From: Phlyctochytrium arcticum
Lineage: Eukaryota; Chytridiomycota; Chytridiomycetes; Chytridiales; Chytridiaceae
Assembly: GCA_025602905.1 (NCBI GenBank)
Contig: JAHLKI010000001.1
Location: 2,728,001-2,792,000 of the forward strand
Direction of reading: 5' to 3'
Length of the DNA: 64,000 nucleotides
Shown: positions 10,631 through 22,515 of the stretch, piece after piece
How the letters are laid out: every line of letters begins with the position of its first letter
Numbering within the stretch: the stretch's first letter is position 1
The notes under the pieces: generated by a model
The model's input: only the letters and a program-made list of their open reading frames with translations
Databases searched by the model: none
Told to the model about the DNA's origin: nothing
Translations under genes and position numbers: made by a program

Positions 10631-12798
10631 CTACTTTAAAACAGTTCTCAAATCCTTCTTGGTCAAATTCTCCCTAAACACAATTTCTTCCACATGGTAT
10701 TTCCCCGAAAAGTAGGGTGCCAACCGCAAAAACAGCACAGCAATCGCTGTGGGTTGTTCAGCGGCCAGAGCATTGATCCAGGCGCGTTCTTGGTCGGTTG
10801 GGCAGGCAGGGTCAGGGATAAAGAGCGCAGGAGGGTTGTTGCAGATATGCTCGGGAATCATCAAGTCTAACATGAATTGGTGTTTTAACATTTGTGGGGT
10901 GCGCTAAGAAGCTGACAGAAAAGTGGAACTTACATATGTACATGTGTAACTGCACCACCAGGTCGTATCGAAGGAGATAGGTCAATACTTCCAGGTACAA
11001 TGTCCGCAACTCTTTTTCAGGGATGCACGTCGAGTAGGGTTTCGGGACGCTCAGTTCAGCGAGGATCCCAGCCAAATCAAGAGTCGGGAACCGGCTCTCG
11101 AAATCTGCAGTGAGACGAGGCAAGAGATCGAGCTGTGCGGACTGTGAGACGACGTAGACGTTGCGGATGGAGATGACGTCTATTATTTTTGCCTTTTGCC
11201 AGTGGACAAGGTGGGCGGCGAGTTTGTAGAGTTGAGAGAGGGGGCAGTCGAGGGTGGTTTGGAGTTCTTCAAAGCTGGTAAAATAAAGTATGAGTTGGAT
11301 TGCGGGGATGGCGAGAGACGTTGAATTCCAAATTTTACCATTGAGTTGGTGTAACAATTTGGATCAGTTCAACCAAGAGGGGTGAAGGATCCAGTGGCAA
11401 GACCTTTAAAATCTCTTCCGGATCATTCAATAACAATAAAGCATGATACGGTCGAAGTATACTCCACGTCCCCTCCTCTTCGCCGTTCATCCACTCCTTC
11501 TCATTCTGAACGAGGGGGGGTTCGGGTTCCAGCATCAGTGGGCGGGTGAGGGAGTCGGGGATTTGGAGGGTCAGGTCGACGGAGCTGTTGACGACAATGT
11601 GGCCTACGAGGTTATAGTGTACGGTTGTGTAAACATCGGCGAGGGTGCGGGCAAGCGAGCTGGAGGCTAGAATATGATTGTTCAAGTCTTGGGGTGACAT
11701 TCTATCTCCTGTGTGCAACTTATCATTATGACACTCCCTCTCTGGGTGCTACTAATGTTTAAGAGATTTACCTCGCGCCTTGACCAGACTCTCATCCTTG
11801 ATGGCCAAAATCAATTCGGCTTCTCGCCGGATGTAACCTCGTTTCAGCTGCTCATATTTCAACGCAGCAGTGATTTTGCGCAGAACGTGTTCGTACATAC
11901 GATCTACTTGCGACTGTTGGCGGCCGCCAGCGGCGTCTGGTTGAAGGGCGAATACGACATTGAACATGGAAAGTTGGTGGCTGGAAGGTGGAGTCGGGGG
12001 CGTTGTGGGTGTTGGTTTAGATGAGGGGATTGAAGTGGATTGTGAACTCGGGGACGAACTTGAGAGAGGAGGGGATGTAGGACTGGTTGTGGATAATGGC
12101 TGTTGGGTAGTTACTGGTTGCCCCGATGAGTTGGATGGTCCATTTGACGGATATGTTGTGCTCGTCTGTGTAGAGTCCTGAGCAGCAGGCGGGCCAGCGG
12201 TTGCCGTCGCATTTTTACTAGTCTCATCTCCCATCTGAGTCTGCTGTTGTCCACTCCCCATCTCTCTAGCCTCCAACCGTTTCTTTTGAATCATTCTTGC
12301 AAAGCGATTTCCCGTCCCCGGTCGATCCGCATGCAACAGTGTTGGATGTCCCACAAACGTCACGTCGTCCACCACCAGTTGAAACTGCCGGTCACATAGT
12401 GCTACCTTGGGTGAAAGGATGTCGGATAGAAAGTGAGTATCAAACCCTAGAAACTTTTCTGGGGTTTCAAGGTTGGCTTCTTGTTGTTGAGTAGTTGAAT
12501 GGCTGGACGGAGGGTTGGGAGGATGGGAATGTGATATGGATGCTGTGGAGAGCGAGTACATAACCCCTGATCCCACTAGTACATCTCTCCCTCTACCTCC
12601 CCACCTGGGACCCCCTCCTTCATTTTCGAGGTCCTCCTCCTCTTCCAACGGCGGCAAGTTTCGGGCCAAACGGGAATGGTGGGGATGAGCACAATCCGTC
12701 CGAGGGTGATGTCGCTGCGGGTCTGGGGGGTACGTGAATACGAGCTGGTGGCCTCGCGAAGAGTAGCAGATTAGGAGGATACCGAGGAGAGCAGACAT
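10631..12798 (-). CDS. NPR3: Nitrogen permease regulator 3 (NPRL3), GATOR1/SEACIT subunit
   Basis: Exons 12798-11772, 11708-11339, 11274-10934 and 10866-10631 encode 657 aa. With Npr2 and Iml1 this protein forms the GTPase-activating complex that shuts off TORC1 at the vacuole when amino acids are scarce. The N-terminus MSALLGILLICYSSRG...LVFTYPPDP is the conserved NPR3 longin-like start, and GFDTHFLSDILSPK with FQLVVDDVTFVGHP is the next conserved block. A Pro/Ser/Thr-rich insert (about 195-300) follows, then helical NLHxLxxTV-like segments and the C-terminal winged-helix stretch ending in FSGKYHVEEIVFRENLTKKDLRTVL, typical of NPRL3. The ATG at 12798 is the first in frame. The 5' end and promoter have an old partial duplicate near 16 kb. 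Confidence 0.9.
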
Positions 12799-13403
12799 GG
12801 CGTCTGGACCAAGATCGTCGTGGCAAGGAATAACTTTTGGCCAGCGGAGTGTCACTTTGTCACAGTTGTCATATCCCCTTTTCTGGCATTATTAGCATCT
12901 TGGCTGGGAACTTTTGCCCAACACCTGGCCCAACACCAACAGTAAAAAGTCCGATGCCGACCAATAAATAAAGTATTTGTTGTTAAAACAACATTGAGAC
13001 ACGGCAAGGGCATTATAGCAAGATTGCAAAAGTAGGAGTGGTATAGATATAGTATTTGAAGCAAGAGAATGTATAGACAGAACAGAGTACAAAATACAAG
13101 AGAGAACCCAGACAAGCAGTGGCCACCTTCACTTATTTAACGACGCGAAATCACTGCATCCACCCACGTCGGGAAACCATATTTAGTTCGACCGTTTGCC
13201 ATATGGTCACCGGCCCCCAGTGCTCCTTCATCGAGCGACGCCCGCCCTCGGTCAGCAAAGTACACTGCCCCTCTGCACAGTGCAGCCGCTGGCACCAACC
13301 ATTTACTTACGCCAGCGACGGTCCGGCTCGCCCACATGGGGACATCCGAAAAACACGACCCCAATCACCAAACAACTCACCTAGAGAGGCCTGATCCGCA
13401 AAA
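12799..13403. other. NPR3 upstream region, no gene seen
   Basis: Promoter-proximal sequence of the NPR3 gene (which reads leftward) and AT-rich spacer. No open frame here has family motifs. Confidence 0.5.
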
Positions 13404-13560
13404 TCCAGATGATGCCGAGCCAAGTCCTTGTTGAGAGTGCCAAAGCTAGTCCTGATGATGAAGCCGAGCCAAGTCCTGATGATGAGAGCCAGTCTTGATG
13501 ATGAAGCCGGAGAGCCAGGTCCTGATGGTCCTGATGAGGAGAGAGAAACCAAGTCTTGAG
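13404..13560. repeat. Degenerate ~24-bp minisatellite
   Basis: Five or six imperfect copies of a unit close to AGTCCTGATGATGAAGCC plus a short GAGCCA tail, with insertions and deletions between copies. Stops occur in all plus-strand frames, so it is probably non-coding. Confidence 0.65.
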
Positions 13561-13739
13561 AGGGAGAGAGAGAGAGTCGAGTTCGAGTCTTGATGAGAGT
13601 GATGAGAATGATGGGGGGAGAGCAGAGCGACGGTCCCCTTTTGTAGTTTTTGGGGCCCTTCCCCAGCCCCGTCGCAACTAGTGCCGGGGGAGTCGCAGAT
13701 GCTCCGTAGACCCCATAAAAATGTGCCGTTTGCCACGGA

Positions 13740-15860
13740 AAGACCGTTTAGGTTTCAGGGATGCGTGTGTTATGCGCTGTATCCAGCCCGGCCCGATATG
13801 AGATGATTGGAGCGGAAAAAAAAGAAGTCCCTGAACGAAGATGACCCCGGATGACAAAGTCATCGTAGCCCGTGATGGCCGTAGCTGTCGGCTGGATATG
13901 AATCCATAGCATATGGACATCCGCGCCAATATTGACCGACGGCGAGCCGAGTAGGAGAAGGGAATCCGAAAATGTCGAGTATGGTCGAGGTGCTGAATGT
14001 CTGGGGCAGAATGTCTTGGGCATCAAAGACGACGACGACGGCGACGACGAGCGAGTTCTGACCGACGCGTCGGGGTGTCGGACGCGGAAAAACCAAAAAT
14101 GTTTTCCGTGCCCTGTCCCTGAATCCATGAAGGCCGCGCTCAAGCCGAGAACATTTCACTCAGCAGACCATCCATGCCATGCCGAACGACGACGACCAAT
14201 ACAATGTATCTGGAAATGGCCAAAGTAGCTGCAGTGGAATATCTGGAATCTAGCCATGATAATATGGAAAGTGTGGTATGCTCCGAGTGGGCGGCCAATT
14301 CCGGATGCTGGAGGAACAGCGACGAAAATGCCGGGGGGTGGTGGTCGTAACGAGCAAAAGCAACGACAACGACGATGAAGACGGCGACGAGACAAAAAGC
14401 TATCATGTGTGCCTGCTCCGGTATTCTTTAACGAGGTCCTCGTCGCGGCGGGCTGCTGCCAATCTCAAATCAATCAGCTAGCCAGCCCCCGACAGACTCG
14501 TCCAGGAATTGTACTTTCCAACGACGACCACATACCACTGTGGCTCCTGCGGAAATGGCCGGATATCCTGTAGCGCAACGCAAATCGAGATCTATCGCAA
14601 GTCGGACTTTTCTGCTGTCCAGCCAGGAGGAGTTACAGCCCAGGTCACCGTGTAAAGCGCACCAGAGGCAGCAAACGTCTGCGACCGAGAATCCAAACCA
14701 GCAACGTGTAGACGACGAGAAGGAAACCGCAGACGATCATCCAAGAACCCTGTTTCCAGATCGCAACAAGGGGCTCTGGGAATATTATGAACGATGAACA
14801 TCCCAAATCTCAACCACTTCACCGCCCGTACAGATCCTCCCTGCGCTACTCTACAAGCAATAAGTTACCAACTCTTGATCTGTCCGGTCAAATACCTCCG
14901 CCCGCCTGCCCTCTATATCCTCCCGGAAGAATGCGAGCTGATCATCTCGCGCCGCCGGGTGGCAAAATCCTCCACACATTCGTTGATCTCCACGTTCAAA
15001 TGCAAGGTGTGAGATCCCGGGCGCAAGTGCTGAGCCCATCAGCGACAAGCACATTCCAACACGCCTTGTTCCCTCTTTGGCGTCAGCAGCAAGAGCGACA
15101 TCCAAGAAACGGACCATCGACCCACCTACTGGCTCATTTTCATAGAAGATCCGCATGACATCTTACCTTGAAACGTTGGACGTATGAAATTCGGGTACAA
15201 AGGAAGATCGGGCATCGAAAATCATTCAGGTCAACACTTGTCAAGAGCCGGAATTCCTTGATCCTTTTGGTGCAATCACAGCCAGTCCTCCGCCCAGACT
15301 CCGCCCAGAAGGTTCAAGTACGTTGCTTCAGAAGACGACGGAGAAGCCCACACGCGCTCGGTGCAGTCTGCATATCCTCCGTGGGCAGTAGTCTCCTGTC
15401 TTCAAATTCCAATCGTTTTCTGTAAGTGGGAAAATCACGTTCGCGTAGCCCACCATCTTGTCAAACTCCAGAATCCAGTCGAAACATCCATCTTCATGCT
15501 GGTGGGTACGTTCCATGTTCTGTTATGCAAATGATTAATTGGGGCCATGGTGTACATGCGTATCGGGATATTACCTATTGCATGTGGTTGTTTATATCAT
15601 TTGGTTGTGGGAATGAACATAATTGATGTGCCAAAGGTCCAGTAGTTCAATCAATTGGCCATACCATAAACTCAATTTCCAATCAAGAACGTACCAGGGA
15701 GTGGATTTGAGCGGTGTCCAGGGTATTAAACAGAGAAAGAGAAAATTTCCCGCACATATCCTCGAGAGATTCGACCCTCAAACAAAGATCGGAGAAATAA
15801 ATGTCCAAAATTACGAGTGGCTTACGTGCGAAAATCCCCGCCGTTATCCGCTTTAGAGTG
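13740..15860 (-). CDS. Probable spliced gene of unknown function, exon structure unresolved
   Basis: The minus strand shows several protein-like stretches bounded by good splice signals but no model that closes. Examples: a stretch about 15840-15700 (ILDIYFSDLCLRVESLEDM) ending at GTACGT; about 15500-15430 (GCFDWILEFDKMVGYAN); about 15390-15270 (HGGYADCTERVWASPSSSEA); about 15270-15175 (CTKRIKEFRLLTSVDLNDF) ending in AAG|GTAAGA; and around 14740-14650 a hydrophobic segment (MIVCGFLLVVYTLLVWIL) followed by Arg-rich residues, as in a membrane protein with a cytosolic tail. A second hydrophobic start (MIAFCLVAVFIVVVVAFARY) lies at 14406. I do not recognise the family. It may be one or two genes, or a decaying one. 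Confidence 0.35.
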
Positions 15861-15974
15861 AGAATATTATGGGTATGACCACGATAAAGTGGTTGAATGG
15901 ACCCCTCTACTGCAACATGTCCCTACGCGTCAAGGCGACGCGTCCGAACAGCGCAGGGTAGAGCCGATTAGGAG

Positions 15975-16110
15975 ACTACTGAGGATGGCAGAGTTAACAT
16001 TTGGACCAAAGGTCATGGCAAGCAATTAGTTTTGGCCGGCAGTGGAGTGTGTGTTTTCCACAATAATCAGTCACTCTCGACATTCATGAAAAAAATTTCC
16101 TGGGAACTTT
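15975..16110. other. Diverged duplicate of the NPR3 start and promoter
   Basis: Same orientation and order as 12785-12930: a GGACCAA block, TGGCAAG, TTTTGGCC, GGAGTGT and, about 55 bases on, CTGGGAACTTTTGCCCA (one mismatch in 20). The position equivalent to the NPR3 start codon is lost. No NPR3 coding sequence follows. Confidence 0.55.
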
Positions 16111-16714
16111 TGCCCAGCCCATCACTATACCGCCAATCACAGCTCCTATGAGAAGAGGAGGAATGGTCAAGGTTGAACTAGGCAAGCAGGACTGGAATCC
16201 CTGCCAATGAACCCTAAAAAAAGGCAAAAGCCCAGAACCTAATGAACGGATGCTTGGGAGGGAGAGACCCTGCCAGAGCTCTGTCGACCAGAATGGTTGT
16301 AAGCACGTTCTCAGTCCATCTCTCGCAAAGTTCCACTACGAGACGTCTAATTGTCCAAATGATTCTTGATGCGGGTGGTCCCCCACTATTGCTTCTCCTT
16401 TCCAAATCCGATTCCTTGATATAACAGGAAACACGGCGCGGAGAGGATTTTTTTCTCGATGGATTTTCCCTACTGTGACTAAGGATCACAATCATGCTGT
16501 TGGGCCGATGATAGGCCTGTGAAACTCTTCTATGGTAATCATTTTCTTATCATAACGAAAAGATCTGTTATCGCAAGGACTTTTTGACTGTTGCGACTCT
16601 TGCTGTTGATCACGGTGTATAAGCTTATCCTATGGGGGTATATTTTTTACAGGATTGTCTCAATCGCAAGGGTCAACTTATAGGTTCAGAATCAAGAGGG
16701 ATTTGGGGATTGGG
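16111..16714. other. Intergenic, no gene seen
   Basis: Spacer downstream of the 779-aa gene's stop codon. I find no coding or RNA signal. Confidence 0.5.
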
Positions 16715-19116
16715 CTACCCACCCCCAGCAGCTAGCTCCCATTTTGCTCTTCTTACAACCCTCCTCAACCTCTCCCGCTCCTTTGACCCGCCGCCAATGG
16801 CTACCACCACTCCAATATAGCGGCACACCAGGCCCAACAGGATAGCTCGTCGGGGATCGTTGTTCTGGGCTCCGCGAGCGGATGCTGCTGACCCAACTGA
16901 ACCGGATAATTTGTTGGATTGTGGGGCCCGTTGCTCCGCAAAGTGTTCACAGAGTTGGAGACCGGCTTCGACGGCGGATTGGAGGAGGAGAGTAAGACTC
17001 GGGTCCACATCGGGAGCAGCGGAAGATATTGGAATACTATCTATAAGGGCGCCGTTTTGAGCATGAGGGGAGAATGAAGGGGTTGGAGTATTGGGTGAGA
17101 GGGATGATGGTGAGATGGGAGGTGGAATCTGAGATTGCGGGGACGAAAAGAGTCCTGTAGCCGCACTTGTCGGTGTGGGAGCAGAGTCTTGGTCCCAGTC
17201 ATCGTCCAGTGCTGCAAATGGGTCGTCAAAGCTGCTGCTGATACCACCCGTACCATGTCCAGGCCTTCGCCTCATGGCATCTTCACGCCATCCACCGGAT
17301 AGGACCCGTACCACATCCAGTACCCGTACGAGATGGCCAAAAGTCTGAATGACGCGGACATGATCACGCCGACGGATGACTTGGGCGGAGGCGGAGCGAG
17401 TTGCTGGACAAATTGCTGAAGGGGGTGTGCTAGGTGTCATGCTGGCCGGGGAGGGCAAGTCTGCCGTGACATCAGTCATTTGCAGATCTGCGGTACTACT
17501 GGTGGGGGTTCGTCCGTTGAAGTGGCTCAGGGCAGTGCAGATGTACAAATGACTCAGAGTGTATGCAGCGTGGAGAGTACGGGGAGGGAAGGGTTTCTGG
17601 CAAAAGATGACACTGTCCCGCGCAAGAATGAGCAGGTCCAAAACATGTGTCCATAATTGCTATAGATCATATATGGTTTAGGTTGGTGTTTGCAACAAGG
17701 CACTTTGGTTGTGAGACTTACCGGCGATGGGGCTTCACTGCGAATCAAATCCTGATCTACTTGAACAAAACCTGCCCAGACCAGACCATAAATCCAGGCA
17801 ATCGCCGACTGAACGACGCCTTCTACTTCCATTACAGGAAATCCAAGAACACGCCAAGCCGCTACACGACTGGCAACACCCGCCTCACCACCCCACACCT
17901 GCTTCTTTTCCATTATGCGCTGACGCATGTGCGCGAGATCTGCGGCTAGGTCGCCAGTCAGGCTAAACACTTGCTGCGGAGTGCTCTTCATGTCTTCAAT
18001 CACCCGAAGATACTGAACTACATGATCCAAGTTGGGCTCCATCATTCGCCATGCGGGCACATAATCGCCCAATTCGTCCAAATTTCCAGCGGATAACCAC
18101 CGTGCGGCGTCCATGATCTTCTCGACGATAGACTTGAGGTCTTGATAAGAATCACTTGGCACACCATTAGCTAGCAACGCGAGATTATGCTCCAGCTCCT
18201 TCCGTTTGGCGTTCCATGTCATCTGAACGTGCTCGAGTGGGAGATTGTTTTGCTTGGCTTGATGTTCCAACCACGCTGTAATTGACATGGCGTCCAATAC
18301 TGGATTTAATGATACTTGCGATTGTGACCCGTTCATCGTTGCAGGATATGGAAGATCGGCACAGCTGCTTCCGCGTGAGAGACCAAACAGTGGACTGGCA
18401 GTTGCAGACGGAGATGATAAACCCGACGACTGGGCAGGGTCTGCATACGAAGATACATCCAGGTGAAGCGGCAGATTATCTGGACGGTTGAATCGTGACG
18501 CTCTGCGGGACGATAGTCGTCGCACATTATGCACCCTACCATTGCCCGAATCCATACTTGCTGTCCCATCCTCGTTACTTGTTCCTGGAGAATGTGATAT
18601 ATCCCGGCCTTGGCCACCCCTTAATCCCGCTGATGAGATGCTTTCATCGTCATCATCACCCGATTTGTCGTTGGTCACCTTGAGGATTTGCTGAAATCTT
18701 GAAGCAAGTTGCGCAGAAATACGGGATGACTTCGCATCCGGCAAAGGAAATGAGTTAACGTCGCGCTTTCGCTTCAGAGGGGAAGCATCAATCATTCCAT
18801 CGCACGCATTGTCCCGGCTTTGACCACTATGATGAGAATTCGAATGTCCATTGTGATCCAACTCCATGCTATCAAATCCTCCTCTGTCCCCTCCCAAACT
18901 GTCTTCGCGATGCACACTACGCTCTGACCCCCGCCGGTGTCCATTGTAGTCTGATCCGTTCTGACGCACGACTGCTGTAGATGTCAACAGTGATGTTGCC
19001 CCTGCGCGTGGCAAGCCATGTTCGTCAATCAACATCAGATTCTCAAGCGCCCCAAGCAATGTCACTGCTCCTGCCCGAAACGGCTCCAATAGCGGAGAAA
19101 CCACATCACCACCCAT
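16715..19116 (-). CDS. Conserved-looking 779-aa protein of unknown function
   Basis: Two exons (19116-17722 and 17659-16715) joined in phase 0. I do not recognise the family. The N-terminus is ordered (LLGALENLMLIDEHGLPRAG), then a long Ser/Asp/Asn-rich and basic region (about 50-270) that could carry nuclear-localisation signals (LKRKRD). Residues about 275-465 look helical and folded (ITAWLEHQAKQNNLP, WRMMEPNLDHVVQYLRVIED, AWIYGLVWAGFVQVDQDL), continuing across the intron into LWTHVLDLLILARDSVIFCQ and AYTLSHLYICTALSHFNGR. A second disordered stretch precedes a basic C-terminus (KERERLRRVVRRAKWEL). The pattern suits a regulatory nuclear protein with a central helical domain, but this is inference. 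It shares a 570-bp divergent promoter with the next gene. Confidence 0.75.
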
Positions 19117-19686
19117 CTTCTATGTCCAAAACAACTTGTGTTGTGATAAATAAATTTTGAGTACGAATCCTAGAGAACTGTCAGCCATTCCCCGATCCCA
19201 AGCTAATTCAAGAAAACCCTCTGACCTATTGCATCAGTCAGTCCATTCCACGTCAATCTCAATCACTCCCACCACCAGCGCAAAGAGTGCGAACCAGCGT
19301 AGAGGTTTGGCCAATCGTATAAACAACTGTTGCGCGAATTTGGGCGAGAAAATTCCCAGGCCAGAGTGACCAAACGACAATGGAAAGCGAGGCGGCGAAG
19401 AGTGCAGAATTTGAATGAGAGAGAGGAAAATAGGAGTGGGCATGTGAAACTTATGGGTCTGTTCAAGTATATCAAAAGTATGTATCTGAACTTGGGCAAT
19501 TTGTGTCAAGATTTCGACATCACACTTGGCAATTTCTCAAAGTCTTGAAATTCGAGCAATTCCTCAATTCCTGGGGATCACGTGAGCGGATTTGATAAGC
19601 ACACTCCGCGCCGCGCCGCTGCGCGATTTGCAGGACATAGGACTAGTATGTACTCTTGTTTACGCTGAAAGCAAAGATCGACAAAA

Positions 19687-20857
19687 ATGGCAGCAACCGC
19701 CGTGGTCGGCCTTACATCAAACCTTCCACAAGCTGCCAATGCTGTCCCGGGACCCAGCGCATTCGCTGCCGCCGCTCAAGCTTCAGCAGCTGCCGCGCAG
19801 GCCGCTGCCGCCGCCTCTGCTCAAGCCAATCTTGTCGCTGCCGAAGCGCTTGCCGCTGCAAGTGAGCGACGAACCAGTCTCCTAGATGTGGTCAGGGACG
19901 GGCTGCAACGGCAGGGAAAGACATCGGTGCTGTATCGCTTGGTAGTGTGTGGCATGACGAAAGGAGCAGATCGGCAGGAGATACTAGGTCCGAGTCTACG
20001 ATTTGCACGCCATTTTCATTCTGATTACTGAAAAGAGCATATACCCCTTTAGCACAATACCAAAAGTTTTTCAAGCAGTACCAAACCGACACTGATCTCA
20101 TTACGGGTCTTCTCATCCTGTACCCAGATACTTACGTTCATCTCCTCGAATGCTCTACCAAGATCGCCTACGCATTCATGCGATCTCTGGGAGGGCAGGC
20201 CGTTTCTGGCATGTCCGGGGCAGGCACATCAAGTCAAATCAGTTCCTCGTCAGCCAACTCCTTATCATCCCATCAGCAACCCAAAGAGGGCGCCACAACA
20301 CATCCAATTGCCCCATCCTTTCCTGATTCCCGAGTTCTGTTAGTCTTGGACGACGTACCATCACGTATGTTTCCTTTCTGGGCTGCGCGGATGATTGAGC
20401 AGCGTGGGGGTGATTTCATGGGAGCTGGAGGGTTTGGCGATCTGGGCGGGGGCACACAAGGTGGGGATGATGAGGTTGACGAGGAAGTATTGGCCGAGAC
20501 ATGTATTGGGCTATGTCGGGTTGGCGTGGGACTCAGCACAATGGGCAAGGTAAGCCAGCGAGTATAAAGGTTTGACCAGGTTGGGTAGCTAAGTCGCCCT
20601 TCAGACGGATCTCAAGACAGCTCTGGATGAATTAAGCACTCAGTTCAAAGACTTTATGCCGCGACCAGATTTACTATCACAACTGACCATGTCCAAAAAC
20701 ATCATGTCAATCCGGGAATGGCTTGAAACATACGACGGATCCCTGGACTTTTGTTTGGAGAGTGGTAAGTGCTATGGTGCTTTACAAGGTGAAGATGCCG
20801 TTCGCTCACATTCATCTAGAATTGGTTTGGCCCGCACAGAAAAGCCTGGTATTCTGA
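19687..20857 (+). CDS. TEX47-like (BLUF-fold-like) protein
   Basis: Exons 19687-19987, 20053-20549, 20605-20764 and 20820-20857 give 331 aa. After an Ala-rich N-terminus (runs of A, residues 20-60) the protein reads VLYRLVVCGM, then ITGLLILYPDTYVHLLECS and IAYAFM. The pattern 'RLV..G......TGLL..YP...H.LE.S' is that of BLUF-type folds and of TEX47 proteins known from flagellated eukaryotes; I assign it from memory of that pattern, so the family call is tentative. The remainder, including RVLLVLDDVPSRMFPFW and LSTMGK, is consistent with one continuous domain. The first donor (GTCCGA) is weak, though the phase works and the alternative readings hit a stop. No flavin-binding residues can be confirmed. 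Confidence 0.6.
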
Positions 20858-21044
20858 ACCCAATGGCTCCATGTACATAGATTTAAATCGTGTCTTATTG
20901 TAATCAAAACGTTCAGAGCTCGCGTTTCTAATTGCGTTCTATCTACTACATAGTAGAGGTATCGTCCTTGTGGAACATACTGTGGTAAGGAGACTTACCA
21001 AAAGGAAAAGAGAGGGGAATAAAAAAAGGAAAAGAAAGGAAGAA

Positions 21045-22337
21045 CTACTGTGCTTGGAAAATGGCCTTCTTCAAGTCTTCATAGGCCTTGTCGACCACGT
21101 CGTTGGTGACTACAGTGTCAACGTTGCCGCTGGTTGTACCCCACTCCAACTCCTTCTTGGCGGCTCCCAATCGTTTTCCCAAACTTTCATCGTTCTCGGT
21201 TCCACGGCCCTTCAACCGGTTCTCCAACTCTGCTTCGTTAGGAGGAGCAATGAAGATGTACAGCGGAGCAGTCTTCCATCCGGTTTCCTTTCCGCCTTTG
21301 ACAGCTGCCTGAAGCTGCTGAACGCCTTGAACATCAATGTCCAGAATGACATGCTTCATGGCGGCCAAAACTGTCTGCACGGCCGAGTAGGATGTACCGT
21401 ACATGTTGCCTGCAAACTCGGCATGTTCAATAAACTTGCCGGCATCAATGTCGCCCTGCATCGCCAGCCGGTTGGTGAAATGATACTCTTTGCCATCCAC
21501 CTCACCCGGACGAGGCCCGCGTGTCGTGTGCGAGACACTGAACCCGAAATGATCTGGGTACTCGGCAAAGAGACGCTTGAGCAACGTAGATTTTCCCGTT
21601 CCGGACGGTCCGCAAATGACGATGGGCCGCGGGTTGGTGACGGATACGGGAGCCATGTTTGAGTTGGATTTGGTTTTCCCGTTCAGCGACTTGTTTGACT
21701 TTGTAGCAAGGTTGTTTTTGCTACCGGCGGCGAGGCCTGTGTTTGACTTTGACGCGAGGTTGTTTTTGCTGTTGGCAAGATTCTGCGTGGAGCCCTTGGC
21801 GGCAGCCACGTTTTGGCTGGACTTTGCCGCGAGATTCGGGTTTGACTTGCCGCCAGCAGCAGCGCTCTTATTAGCGCTGTCCTTTTGCAACGAGGTGCTG
21901 GAGGCCGACTTTGTTACGGCGGACGTGGCTTCAGGCGAAGTAGGCGAAGTAACGGCGTCGGCGTTGGCAACAAGCGGAGCAGTCTCGCCAGTATTGGTCT
22001 TTGCAATTTCGGTAGTGGCGACCGAACCAGATTCAGCCTTTTTCTTGTCGTCAGTTTTCTGAGCGGCCGTCTTGCGCGGACCCACTCTGGAACAAGCTCC
22101 CCCTATGGTTGCGAAGTTATCTGGGTTAAAAGTGGGAAAAAGAGTGGCAGTGGAAACTGGTCGTCGTTGTCGTTGGAGCGAGTGGAGGAGGAGGGAATGG
22201 GGCCCAACTTTTGCCTTTTGAAGCAACGGCAGCGAATAAGTGGCGCTCAACCCTGGGTGGACCCTCAAAGGATCTGGTATGAGGGTTTTCCAGGCCGAAG
22301 CTGCCTTGTTTGTTGTCGTCGTCGTTCTCAACGCCAT
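21045..22337 (-). CDS. GUK1: Guanylate kinase with long N-terminal extension
   Basis: Phosphorylates GMP to GDP with ATP. Residues about 228-430 are a complete guanylate kinase of normal size: PIVICGPSGTGKSTLLKRL (P-loop), SVSHTTRGPRPGE and DGKEYHF (GMP site), ILDIDVQGVQQL, and the lid region ENRLKGRG. An internal Met at 21656 (MAPVSV) is where most family members begin. Upstream the same frame stays open for another 227 codons from the ATG at 22337: a Thr/Ala/Lys/Arg-rich start (MALRTTTTTNKAASAWKTL) that could be a mitochondrial presequence, then repeats around NLASKSN / NLATKSN. Either the long form is mitochondrial and the short form cytosolic, or the extension is partly 5' leader. No intron was found. 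Confidence 0.85.
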   Translation of the reverse strand: MALRTTTTTNKAASAWKTLIPDPLRVHPGLSATYSLPLLQKAKVGPHSLLLHSLQRQRRPVSTATLFPTFNPDNFATIGGACSRVGPRKTAAQKTDDKKKAESGSVATTEIAKTNTGETAPLVANADAVTSPTSPEATSAVTKSASSTSLQKDSANKSAAAGGKSNPNLAAKSSQNVAAAKGSTQNLANSKNNLASKSNTGLAAGSKNNLATKSNKSLNGKTKSNSNMAPVSVTNPRPIVICGPSGTGKSTLLKRLFAEYPDHFGFSVSHTTRGPRPGEVDGKEYHFTNRLAMQGDIDAGKFIEHAEFAGNMYGTSYSAVQTVLAAMKHVILDIDVQGVQQLQAAVKGGKETGWKTAPLYIFIAPPNEAELENRLKGRGTENDESLGKRLGAAKKELEWGTTSGNVDTVVTNDVVDKAYEDLKKAIFQAQ

Positions 22338-22515
22338 TTCGAGCTGGTTGGAGGTCCAAAGACGCGACGAGACTTTTTGAAGCTGGCCGATACCCCAGGG
22401 TAGTAGCGGAAATGCCACTTGAACGACCCCCTGGGCTCTCCCTGCGGCCTTTCTTTCTTCGGATCTTTCTTAGGAGAGGCATTTGATAGTTGGAAAGTCT
22501 GTTTACGATACAGGT

